The notes below the pieces were generated by a model. That model did no database searches and was not told the DNA's origin. It was given only the letters and a program-made list of their open reading frames with translations. A program made the translations under genes and the position numbers. This document shows positions 18,864 through 26,543 of a stretch of 64,000 nt of DNA, piece after piece; positions within the stretch are counted from its first letter, which is position 1; each line of letters begins with the position of its first letter. Source of the DNA: Alphaproteobacteria bacterium (GTDB lineage: Bacteria > Pseudomonadota > Alphaproteobacteria > Paracaedibacterales > CAITNM01); contig JAJTEE010000002.1 in assembly GCA_021298215.1 (NCBI GenBank), positions 124,001 to 188,000 of the forward strand. Reading direction: 5' to 3'.

Positions 18864-19081
18864 CTATCTAGGACAGTCCCTTAAATTTTTAATAACATCA
18901 GAAGGATTTTGGCAATCATCCAAACCAGCAGAAGCTCCAATTATGATTGTATCTACCCTTGTTGAGCCTACTTCTAAACAACGATATACTGTGTTGCAGC
19001 CCCTGAGAGCCAGCTAAAAATAAAGAAACCAACCAAAATAAATAGATACGCATATTGAAAGACTTTCACGTTACCCATCAT
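18864..19081 (-). pseudogene. Small putative lipoprotein, frameshifted at a G run
   Basis: On the minus strand an ATG at 19081 opens a signal-like peptide (NVKVFQYAYLFILVGFFIFSW) followed by LSG. The frame then stops. In another frame, directly after a run of four G, the sequence continues as CNTVYRCLEVGSTRVD and on through GASAGLDDCQNPSDV to a stop at 18864. Joining the two frames gives an LSG(G)C lipobox and a roughly 70-aa Cys-rich lipoprotein. Either a frameshift mutation, a read error, or chance. This fills most of the 310-bp gap between dacA and the next gene. Confidence 0.45.
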
Positions 19082-19156
19082 GTATTGATACTCATTAAAT
19101 AAATATTAATATTTTTTACGTATTCTAAGGAATAACGAATAATCTTTGAGGTTGTG

Positions 19157-19609
19157 ATGAAGGCGTTGTTTTTTGGGTTGATGATGTTTTTATGTGTGTC
19201 AGCAGCAGATGAGCTGGATGGCTTTCTTATGAAATATGTTCAAAGCTTAGTACAACCTCACACGAACCAAAAGCCCAGCGAAAAAGAAAAGCATGGCTTA
19301 GAGCATGCAGACTCAGCGCCAGTTATAGCATCTGAAGCTGAAGTTCTAGAAGGTCCAGCACAAGATCCACAGGAATCTTTAAAAAATAAAAGCCCTATAT
19401 TAGCGAGCGCTGATGTTCCAAATCCAGCAAAAAAAGAACTAAAAGAGCAAGAAGAAAAGCAAGATTTGAAATACGGTCCAATGCAAGGTAAAAATTCTCT
19501 TGAAGATGAATCTCATCATCTCATTGATTTAGATTTGGGACTTTTGAATTCGAATCCAGAGGGAACAAGCGCTGTTCGTAATGCAGCACCGACTGCTGCC
19601 GGCGCTTAA
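19157..19609 (+). CDS. Acidic exported protein of unknown function
   Basis: A 150-aa protein I do not recognise. A signal peptide (MKALFFGLMMFLCVSAADE) leads into a hydrophilic, Glu/Lys/Ser/Pro-rich chain with no hydrophobic core, so probably disordered, ending in an Ala-rich tail. The ATG at 19157 follows GAGG by 5 bases; a GTG directly in front is also possible. Its stop overlaps the end of the convergent fabF by 4 bp. Low complexity makes homology hard to detect. Confidence 0.6.
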   Translation: MKALFFGLMMFLCVSAADELDGFLMKYVQSLVQPHTNQKPSEKEKHGLEHADSAPVIASEAEVLEGPAQDPQESLKNKSPILASADVPNPAKKELKEQEEKQDLKYGPMQGKNSLEDESHHLIDLDLGLLNSNPEGTSAVRNAAPTAAGA

Positions 19610-20880
19610 GGAGCTCTTCCAAAAATCAACGAAGCATTTGTTCCACCAAACCCAAAAGAGTTTGACATAACATAGTCGAGATTCTTTTCTTGGGCCTTGT
19701 GTGGAACAAGATTAAGATCGCAACCTTCTGATGGATTATCAAGGTTAAGTGTTGGCGGCACAATCCCATCCTGCATAGCAAAAATAGAAAAGATTGATTC
19801 AACTGCGCCCGCCGCGCCTAAAAGATGACCTATTGCTGACTTTGTAGAGGAAATAGCCAGATTTTTAGCATGATCCCCAAACAAACGTTTCATCGCCGTT
19901 ACTTCAATAGCATCTCCAGCAGGTGTCGACGTACCATGAGCATTAATGTACCCAATATCTTCTAGTGAAAGTTTTGAATTCTTTAATGCTGCTCTCATCG
20001 CGCGGTAAGCACCACCACCATCTTCGGCAGGCGACGTTATATGGTGTGCGTCACCTGACATACCATACCCCAAAACTTCAGCATAAATTTTTGCGCCGCG
20101 TTTTTTTGCATGCTCATATTCTTCTAGAACAACAATCCCAGATCCTTCACCCATCACAAAACCATCGCGATCTTTATCCCAAGGACGCGAAGCTTTTGTC
20201 GGACTGTCATTAAATGAAGTTGAAAGTGCACGTGCCGCAGCAAATCCCGCAACACCAGCGCGACAAACAGCAGCTTCTGCACCACCAGCGATCATCACAT
20301 CCGCATCATCAAGCATAATCATGCGTGCTGCATCACCTATGGAATGAGCACCAGTTGCACAAGCTGTCACAACCGCATGGTTTGGACCTTGGAATCCATG
20401 ACGGATAGAAACTTGTCCTGCTGCCAAGTTAATAAGACTTGCTGGAATAAAGAAAGGACTAACACGACGCGCACCTTGCTGCAACAATGTAACAGAGGTA
20501 TCGTAGATCCATGACAGACCACCAATACCAGCACCAATTGTTACACCGGTACGTTCACGATCTTCTTGATTAGTTGGTTGCCAACCGGAATCTTTGACTG
20601 CCTCATCAGCCGCTGCTATAGCGTACAAAATAAAACGATCAATTTTTCTTTGTTCTTTAGGCTCTAAATAATCTGAAGCATCAAAAAGCCCTGGTTGCTT
20701 TGGCGTGTCCGCAAGCTGAAGAGGCACCATTCCTGCAATTTTCGCTGCAAGATCAGAAACATCAAAAGCTTCAATCGTGCCAATGCCTGATTGACTAGCG
20801 ATCAGTCTTTCCCACGTTAATGCAGCGCCATTCGCCAAAGGCGTAATCGCGCCAACGCCAGTAACAACAACTCTTCTCAT
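19606..20880 (-). CDS. fabF: Beta-ketoacyl-ACP synthase II
   Basis: Elongating condensing enzyme of type II fatty acid synthesis. The Cys-His-His triad is visible: Cys174 in VVTACATGAH, His315 in NAHGTSTPAGD and His352 in KSAIGHLLGAAG. The 424-aa length is normal. It lies 12 bp after acpP on the same strand, the standard acpP-fabF order, and supplies acyl chains for membrane and lipid A synthesis. Confidence 0.97.
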   Translation of the reverse strand: MRRVVVTGVGAITPLANGAALTWERLIASQSGIGTIEAFDVSDLAAKIAGMVPLQLADTPKQPGLFDASDYLEPKEQRKIDRFILYAIAAADEAVKDSGWQPTNQEDRERTGVTIGAGIGGLSWIYDTSVTLLQQGARRVSPFFIPASLINLAAGQVSIRHGFQGPNHAVVTACATGAHSIGDAARMIMLDDADVMIAGGAEAAVCRAGVAGFAAARALSTSFNDSPTKASRPWDKDRDGFVMGEGSGIVVLEEYEHAKKRGAKIYAEVLGYGMSGDAHHITSPAEDGGGAYRAMRAALKNSKLSLEDIGYINAHGTSTPAGDAIEVTAMKRLFGDHAKNLAISSTKSAIGHLLGAAGAVESIFSIFAMQDGIVPPTLNLDNPSEGCDLNLVPHKAQEKNLDYVMSNSFGFGGTNASLIFGRAP

Positions 20881-20892
20881 CGTTATGGAATC

Positions 20893-21129
20893 TTAATTAG
20901 TTTTTTCCTGAAGGAATTCGATTGCTTTAACAACAGTTGTTAGTGTTTGAGCAGCATCATCAGGAATTTCGCACTTAAATTCTTCTTCGAACTTCATTAC
21001 AAGTTCAACTTGATCAAGACTATCTGCGCCAAGATCGTCAACAAAATTTGCGCCATCAACAACTTTAGATGCATCTACACCAAGGTGATCAACTACAATT
21101 TGCTTTACGCGTGCGGTAATATCAGACAT
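20893..21129 (-). CDS. acpP: Acyl carrier protein
   Basis: A 78-aa acidic carrier protein. The phosphopantetheine attachment serine is Ser37 in [13 protein letters not shown]. The arm is added by holo-ACP synthase, whose gene acpS is at 61495. A GAAGG ribosome binding site lies 4 bases before the start. It is the first gene of acpP-fabF, and the 146-bp gap upstream is likely to hold its promoter. Confidence 0.98.
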   Translation of the reverse strand: MSDITARVKQIVVDHLGVDASKVVDGANFVDDLGADSLDQVELVMKFEEEFKCEIPDDAAQTLTTVVKAIEFLQEKTN

Positions 21130-21275
21130 GAAACCTTCACTAAGTTAAAAAGTTTAATAGTTGTTAAGATTTAGCCATGTTTTTTGAAAAATTCAAGAAC
21201 AAAAAGTAATGATAATGCATAAACAAGTATTTAGCAGAGGGAATTTCTACAAAAATTTCACGCATCTCAAAATAT

Positions 21276-22376
21276 TTAGACATTAAATCTAAAATGAAAA
21301 ATATCACCATCTTGCACTAGATAATCTCTGCCTTCCTGGCGAAGTTTACCAATATTTTTTGCTCCTTGTTCACCACCAGCATCAACATAATCCTGATAAG
21401 AAATCGTTTCAGCACAAATAAAACCACGTTCAAAATCAGTATGAATTACCCCTGCCGCCTGCGGTGCTTTAGCTCCTTTATGCACTGTCCATGCTCGAGC
21501 TTCTTTTGGACCAATCGTAAAAAAGGTCAATAAATCTAAAAGTCCATAACCAGCTTTAATAACCTGACGTAAACCCGTTTCTTTTAAACCTAGGGCCTGC
21601 AAAAATTCCTGCTGTTCTGCTGGATCATTAAGACTAGATACTTCTGCTTCAATAGCGGCAGAAATAATAACCGATGAATCTCCGCGGCTTTTTGCATATT
21701 CAATAACTTTTGCCGCGAAAGCATTACCAGTAGCAGCCTCTTGCTCGGAAACGTTGCACACATAAAGAATGGGTTTTGATGTTAAAAGCTGTAGCTGATC
21801 AAATGTACCCTTTTCTGTAGCATCTATTTTGGCAATCTTTGCTGGCTTGCCGTCTTGCAACAAAGGAAGAACCTTTTGAATAACGTCTAAATGCTCTTTT
21901 GCCTCCTTATCATTACCACGTGCTCGTTTCTCTAAATTAGGAATACGCTTTTCCAACGATTCAAGATCCGCTAATAACAGCTCTGTTTCAATGGTTGTAA
22001 GATCACGAATCGGATCCACTGATCCATCTACATGGGTAATATCATCATCCTCAAAACAACGCAACACGTGCAAGATCGCATCAACACTTCTAATATGCCC
22101 TAAGAACTGATTGCCAAGACCTTCACCCTTGCTAGCGCCACGCACAAGTCCGGCAATATCAACAAACTCCAATTGTGTTGCGATAATTTTTTGAGAATTT
22201 GCAAGCTTTGCCAAGATATCTAGGCGATCATCCGGCACCCCAACGCGGCCGACATTAGGCTCAATAGTACAAAATGGATAATTTGCAGCCTGTGCTGCAG
22301 CTGTTGCTGTGAGAGCATTAAATAAAGTTGATTTACCAACATTAGGAAGACCAACAATTCCGCAATTAAATCCCAT
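21276..22376 (-). CDS. ychF: Redox-regulated ATPase/GTPase YchF (Obg family)
   Basis: Obg-family P-loop ATPase that binds ribosomes. It starts [17 protein letters not shown] with the P-loop at residues 9-17, followed by the switch region [21 protein letters not shown] and the NxxE-type specificity region (VCNVSEQE). The C-terminal TGS domain ends in HFRFNV, as is normal. The start at 22376 is chosen because the family begins exactly there and an AGAG lies in front; an upstream in-frame ATG at 22445 would add an atypical extension. Divergent from the Sel1-repeat gene. Confidence 0.95.
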   Translation of the reverse strand: MGFNCGIVGLPNVGKSTLFNALTATAAAQAANYPFCTIEPNVGRVGVPDDRLDILAKLANSQKIIATQLEFVDIAGLVRGASKGEGLGNQFLGHIRSVDAILHVLRCFEDDDITHVDGSVDPIRDLTTIETELLLADLESLEKRIPNLEKRARGNDKEAKEHLDVIQKVLPLLQDGKPAKIAKIDATEKGTFDQLQLLTSKPILYVCNVSEQEAATGNAFAAKVIEYAKSRGDSSVIISAAIEAEVSSLNDPAEQQEFLQALGLKETGLRQVIKAGYGLLDLLTFFTIGPKEARAWTVHKGAKAPQAAGVIHTDFERGFICAETISYQDYVDAGGEQGAKNIGKLRQEGRDYLVQDGDIFHFRFNV

Positions 22377-22589
22377 TTTAATCTCTATATATTTTTGATG
22401 CTTAATGTGACGAATTTTGAACAAAATCGCAAGATCTCTAAACAAGAGTAACCAAAATTACTTTGTTAAATATTTATTAACTTTTTAGAAAATACGCTGA
22501 AGATATTCTCGATTGCTCAGGTTTGGCAGCATGAAGATCCTATTGCTGGATTCACGTATGATCACCAATCTTTAACTAAACTTGCAGAA

Positions 22590-24032
22590 ATGAGACCATC
22601 ACAATGGGTTGATGCATTAGAAACAGAGCGCGACAAAGCAGATGCTGTAGGAGTTTTTGAAGCTTTCAAATATTACACCAAAGAAATATCTACAACCCTT
22701 GCAGGTAAATATGGTGAGGTAGAAATGTCTCCCGTAAAACTTGTTTATTCGGTTATACGTACGCGTCACAAATTTTCGGGCAAGCGTAATATGCTTACAG
22801 ATTTTTATGGAGTAACTGAAACAGCAACTATTACTCCACAACAAACCACCATTTTAGTTGTTGATGCAATGATAGCAAAATCCATGAACAACGATGATGA
22901 GGCTTTTGATGCACAATGGGCAACTGTTAATGCAGAAAATCCACCTTCTTCAGAATTTATCGAAGCCCTTAAACAATATGCACAAACATACGAACAGAAA
23001 TCTTGGAATCCAACTTTAGCTGAGTCCTTAGAACAGTTTTTAGCAGCAAACCAATCAACAATAACCCTCACAAAAAAAATCTTTGATATTTTTGCACCTA
23101 AACTTACTTTGAATAAAATTTACGGAGAAATGGCCGTTGGCACTACCTACAAAGGATGGACCATACATGGTGCGATTGCTTATCCTATAGTCCTTACAGC
23201 TGAAGAAAAATCAAACTATGGATGGCTAGAAGCCGCCCTTAATAAAAAAGTTTTTGAACTCATAGGCACAGGCATACCTGTTGATACTTATTGTCGTTCT
23301 GCAATGGCAGATTTTGCTTCAGAAAGAATGATTTCTCAACTTGGCCTTATTCCCAACACAGTGATTCTATCATATATATATGATCCAGCGACTTCAGAAA
23401 TGACCGAAGCTCATGTTAGTAGTATGGGTATTTTACGTTTATTTTTCACAAGAGAAGCCGATCCCGAACTAGCAGAGATTTTAGGAAGACCTTTTGCTAA
23501 ATCTTCCGAAAATGAAGTTAGCAAAATCTATACAATGACGATGAGAGAAGCAACTAAACGCAGACCTCAACAAGCATCTTCTGAAGAAGTAACTTTCTTA
23601 AAAAATATTGGAAATCCTATAATGCTAAAACATATTTCAGCGTGGCATTTTCAAGCAAAACATAGATTTAAAGCAAGCATGCCAAAAGCAATAGAATTTT
23701 GCAGAGAAGCAGCTGATTTAGGCAATAAAGAAGCAGAACACAATCTTCCCATTATGCTTTATAAATATGCATCACAGCTTTATACTGGTAAATTCGTTAT
23801 AAAAAACGAACAGCAAGGAATAAACTTTTGCGAAGAAGCAGTAATACTTGGGAATGCGGAGGCCAAAACCAACCTTCCAATCATGCTGTATAACTTTGCT
23901 GTAGCTCTTTTGCAAAAACAACCACAAACCGCTTCTTTAAAAGACCAAGCTATTGGATTACTCAGAAGAGCTGCCGATTTAGGTCATGTTGGCTCTATCC
24001 AAATTATTTCTTCTTTGCCTAAAAATTCTTAA
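22590..24032 (+). CDS. Sel1-repeat protein of unknown function, probably 5'-incomplete
   Basis: The C-terminus has about three Sel1-like repeats (AIEFCREAADLGNKEAEHNL, GINFCEEAVILGNAEAKTNL, AIGLLRRAADLGHVGS), which form helical solenoids for protein binding. The N-terminal 350 residues match nothing I recognise. The ATG at 22590 has no ribosome binding site, and the same frame stays open and protein-like upstream to about 22470 without any ATG, GTG or TTG. The real N-terminus may be lost, or start at another codon. No signal peptide is visible in what remains. Confidence 0.6.
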   Translation: MRPSQWVDALETERDKADAVGVFEAFKYYTKEISTTLAGKYGEVEMSPVKLVYSVIRTRHKFSGKRNMLTDFYGVTETATITPQQTTILVVDAMIAKSMNNDDEAFDAQWATVNAENPPSSEFIEALKQYAQTYEQKSWNPTLAESLEQFLAANQSTITLTKKIFDIFAPKLTLNKIYGEMAVGTTYKGWTIHGAIAYPIVLTAEEKSNYGWLEAALNKKVFELIGTGIPVDTYCRSAMADFASERMISQLGLIPNTVILSYIYDPATSEMTEAHVSSMGILRLFFTREADPELAEILGRPFAKSSENEVSKIYTMTMREATKRRPQQASSEEVTFLKNIGNPIMLKHISAWHFQAKHRFKASMPKAIEFCREAADLGNKEAEHNLPIMLYKYASQLYTGKFVIKNEQQGINFCEEAVILGNAEAKTNLPIMLYNFAVALLQKQPQTASLKDQAIGLLRRAADLGHVGSIQIISSLPKNS

Positions 24033-24043
24033 AAGCTTAATCT

Positions 24044-24082
24044 TTTAAAGTAGCCCCTCTATACGCAGGGCATTACTTTAAA
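24044..24082. repeat. Imperfect inverted repeat after the Sel1-repeat gene
   Basis: TTTAAAGTAGCCC (24044-24056) pairs with GGGCATTACTTTAAA (24068-24082) with a 2-base bulge. It could terminate the Sel1-repeat transcript, although no T run follows. It sits just before the tRNA-Arg promoter. Confidence 0.5.
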
Positions 24083-24092
24083 GCTATTCATC

Positions 24093-24121
24093 TAGACAAC
24101 CTACTTATGAAAAGCTAATAT
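24093..24121 (+). promoter_or_regulatory. Promoter of tRNA-Arg
   Basis: A -35 TAGACA (24093-24098) and a -10 TAATAT (24116-24121) are 17 bp apart, placing the transcript start 2-3 bases before the tRNA 5' end. Confidence 0.55.
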
Positions 24122-24129
24122 TTCCTGTG

Positions 24130-24206
24130 GTTCCCGTAGCTCAGCAGGATAGAGCGCAAGATTCCTAATCTTGAGGCCATGGGTTCGAATCCCGTCGGGA
24201 ACGCCA
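24130..24206 (+). tRNA. tRNA-Arg (anticodon CCT)
   Basis: A 77-nt cloverleaf. The acceptor stem GTTCCCG/CGGGAAC is perfect. The anticodon stem CAAGA/TCTTG encloses the loop TTCCTAA, giving anticodon CCT. The T loop is GGTTCGAATCC, and CCA is encoded. It reads AGG arginine codons. The antiporter gene begins only 2-14 bases later on the same strand. Confidence 0.97.
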
Positions 24207-24208
24207 TA

Positions 24209-25537
24209 ATGGAGGAATACTTGTATTCGATATCTGATGCTTTTCCATACATTACATTGATGCTTGCATTGGCATTGTGCCCTTTATTGCTTCCAAAAAT
24301 TTGGCACACACTTGAAAAATACGTTCTAACGGCTATTGGAGTTTGGGCGCTTGTCGTCATGATTCAAACTGAAGGAATGCATCAAGCCATTCGTAGCTTT
24401 AGCCATATGTTTATTCATGAATATATTGCATTTCTAGCTATATTATTTGCGTTGTTTATAGTGGCAGGCGGCATTCATGTGCAACTCAACATATCTGATA
24501 GTCTAAAAAATAATATTTTAATTTTAAGTGCAGGTGCCATTCTAGCAAATTTTATAGGTACGACTGGCGCTTCAATGGTTCTTATTCGTCCATTCCTAAA
24601 ACTTAATCACAACCGCCCATATAAAACACATTTAGTTATTTTCTTTATTTTTATCATCGCAAATATTGGAGGTAGCTTGACCCCTCTCGGCGACCCTCCT
24701 CTTTTCATGGGATATCTTACTGGAGTTAATTTTTCATGGACACTATTGCATGGCTGGAAACCCTTTATTTTTGTAATCACTGCTTGTTTATGCACTTTTG
24801 CCATTATCGATCGCACCAAAAATAAACACACTGTATCACAGCGCCACGATGTTGGAATTACTATCGATGGAAAAGGTAATTTTTTACTGATGATAGCTAT
24901 TGTTATCGCTACACTTTTTGCCCCCACACTCAGTGACAATCCTATTTTCACAATTGTAGATACGCCCATTTGTATGCAAGATATTGTGCGTGATATCGGC
25001 TATATTTGCATCGGTTGCCTGTCATGGTGGTTAACACCCAAACATATTCATCAGCAGCAACACTTTAATTTTGAGCCACTAAAAGAAGTCGCTCGAGTTT
25101 TTCTTATAATCTTTTTAAGCCTAATCCCTATTTCCACCATGCTAAAATTGGGAGCCGATGGCCCATTCCATGCATTATTTAATTTTGCACATAACCAAGG
25201 CGCACCTATTGATACTCGCTATTTTTGGGCAACAGGAATTCTATCGGCATTTTTAGACAATGCACCAACTTATTTGTTATTCTTCAAAATGGCAGGAGGA
25301 GACGCTAAAACATTAATGGCTCAAATGCCTTCTACTTTACTCGCCATATCTCTTGGATCCGTATACATGGGCGCTATGAGCTATATTGGAAACGCACCCA
25401 ATTTTATGGTTAGAAATATTGCAAAACAAAGTAACGTTGAAACACCAAGTTTCTTAGGGTACATGACTTGGGCATGCATCATTTTACTGCCTATCTTTTT
25501 TACCATAAGCTTCTTCTTGAAATATTTTAGCGAATAG
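24209..25537 (+). CDS. NhaD/CitMHS-like sodium:proton antiporter, ion-transporter superfamily
   Basis: A polytopic inner-membrane protein of about 440 aa and 11-12 hydrophobic segments. Family-type motifs are visible: GTTGASMVLIRPFLKLN, NIGGSLTPLGDPPLFMGYL, and FLDNAPTYLLFF in the second half, the two-fold repeat expected of the ion-transporter superfamily. Probably exchanges Na+ for H+; a carboxylate substrate is an alternative. The gene starts right after tRNA-Arg. The ATG at 24209 has no leader, while an in-frame TTG at 24221 is preceded by GGAGG at 5 bases and may be the true start. Confidence 0.82.
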   Translation: MEEYLYSISDAFPYITLMLALALCPLLLPKIWHTLEKYVLTAIGVWALVVMIQTEGMHQAIRSFSHMFIHEYIAFLAILFALFIVAGGIHVQLNISDSLKNNILILSAGAILANFIGTTGASMVLIRPFLKLNHNRPYKTHLVIFFIFIIANIGGSLTPLGDPPLFMGYLTGVNFSWTLLHGWKPFIFVITACLCTFAIIDRTKNKHTVSQRHDVGITIDGKGNFLLMIAIVIATLFAPTLSDNPIFTIVDTPICMQDIVRDIGYICIGCLSWWLTPKHIHQQQHFNFEPLKEVARVFLIIFLSLIPISTMLKLGADGPFHALFNFAHNQGAPIDTRYFWATGILSAFLDNAPTYLLFFKMAGGDAKTLMAQMPSTLLAISLGSVYMGAMSYIGNAPNFMVRNIAKQSNVETPSFLGYMTWACIILLPIFFTISFFLKYFSE

Positions 25538-25540
25538 CAA

Positions 25541-25990
25541 CTAGTTCAAAGATAGCTTATCTAAAATCTGCAACAAATTTTTGTGCTCAAGCGCAGACAT
25601 TTCTTGAAAAAATTTTTGATCAATATCTTCAACAATAGGAATAATCTCCTCTAAGAGTTTCTTTCCTTTATTTGTAAGCGTTATTTTCTTTGCACGCACA
25701 TCTTTATCATGCTCAGTTTTAATAACTAACCCTAAATCTACCAATTTTCTCAATGCCTTTGAAATTGTCATTTTATCGAGCTTAGACCAATCAGCTATAA
25801 GCACCTGCTTTGCACTACAGTTATTCACCTCAAACCATAAGGCAAGCGCCATAATAACAAATTGAGAATGTGAAATACCATATACATCAAGAGCTTTTTT
25901 TATGTAGCGCTGCCATATTGTCGACGTTTGCCACAATAAAAATCCTGGACTATCTTTCGGCTTCTCAAAACCAAAGGGCAATTTTGCCAT
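25541..25990 (-). CDS. MarR-family transcriptional regulator
   Basis: 149 aa with a winged helix-turn-helix of MarR type: the recognition region LIADWSKLDKMTISKALRKLVDLGLVIK (in part, residues about 63-90), then the wing DKDVRAKKITLTNKGK. Terminal helices would form the dimer. It follows a frameshifted SRPBCC gene by only 2 bases on the same strand, a common pairing in which the regulator controls its partner gene. An inverted repeat upstream of the pair (26426-26458) is a candidate operator. Ligand unknown. Confidence 0.88.
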   Translation of the reverse strand: MAKLPFGFEKPKDSPGFLLWQTSTIWQRYIKKALDVYGISHSQFVIMALALWFEVNNCSAKQVLIADWSKLDKMTISKALRKLVDLGLVIKTEHDKDVRAKKITLTNKGKKLLEEIIPIVEDIDQKFFQEMSALEHKNLLQILDKLSLN

Positions 25991-25992
25991 GA

Positions 25993-26408
25993 TTATTTCC
26001 TTACCAATTTTACAAGAGCTTCCATTTCTTCTGGCACTGTTGCTGCAACATTTTTAGCCACCAACATAATCCACAGCCATTTCAATGGCCCAGTCACAAC
26101 TAATTTATTGCTGAGCTCTATACCACCAGAGACTTCCTTTAAAGAGTGTGTATCATACATTTTTGCACCAAAGAATTTGTGTAATCCGTAAAGCTTTGTT
26201 CCTTTTTCACTTCAGTGAGTACAATTTTAACGGGGCGAACAGCTTTAGGCTTTAAGAAAAAATGATTTCCAACCTTAAATTCACCTTCAAATTTGCAATA
26301 ATCAAGATCTCCATGCCAGGTTGGCCAATTATTAATATCTGTCCAGATATGCCATATGTCTGTTTTATTGATATTTTTAAAAGTTTTCTTATAGGTTTTT
26401 ACCCACAT
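25993..26408 (-). pseudogene. SRPBCC-family protein, interrupted by a one-base frameshift
   Basis: The first part (from ATG at 26408) reads as an SRPBCC/polyketide-cyclase-like protein: TDIWHIWTDINNWPTWHGDLDY and GNHFFLKPKAVRPVKIVLTEV. It then stops at 26139. A second frame carries the rest, FFGAKMYDTHSLKEVSGGIE, then VTGPLKWLWIMLVAKNVAAT, to a stop at 25993. Restoring one A in the run near 26176 joins both halves into a normal 139-aa protein. Members bind small hydrophobic ligands. Either a real pseudogene or a sequencing error at an A run. Confidence 0.8.
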
Positions 26409-26425
26409 ACAACTTATTTTTCATA

Positions 26426-26458
26426 TAGTAAACTTGTATATTGTATTCCTATTTACTA
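26426..26458 (-). promoter_or_regulatory. Candidate operator upstream of the SRPBCC-marR pair
   Basis: TAGTAAA (26426-26432) and TTTACTA (26452-26458) form an inverted repeat with a 19-bp spacer. The first arm extends to TAGTAAACTTG, repeated directly with one mismatch at 26454-26464. It overlaps the likely promoter of the minus-strand pair and could bind MarR. Confidence 0.35.
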
Positions 26459-26543
26459 AACTTGCAACCCCTCTTAATTAATTAGGGTTTCAAAATCAGC
26501 AAAAACCGTTTAAAAATATGGAATCAAATGAAAAAGTTTTAGT

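Noticed and set aside
24179-24208. Antiporter frame extending into tRNA-Arg
   Set aside because: The extension translates the T arm and acceptor stem of the tRNA; the start must lie at 24209 or 24221.
26466-26492. AACCC/GGGTT hairpin before ileS as a T-box or attenuator
   Set aside because: A 5-bp stem only, no T-box sequence and no T run; not enough to call a regulator.
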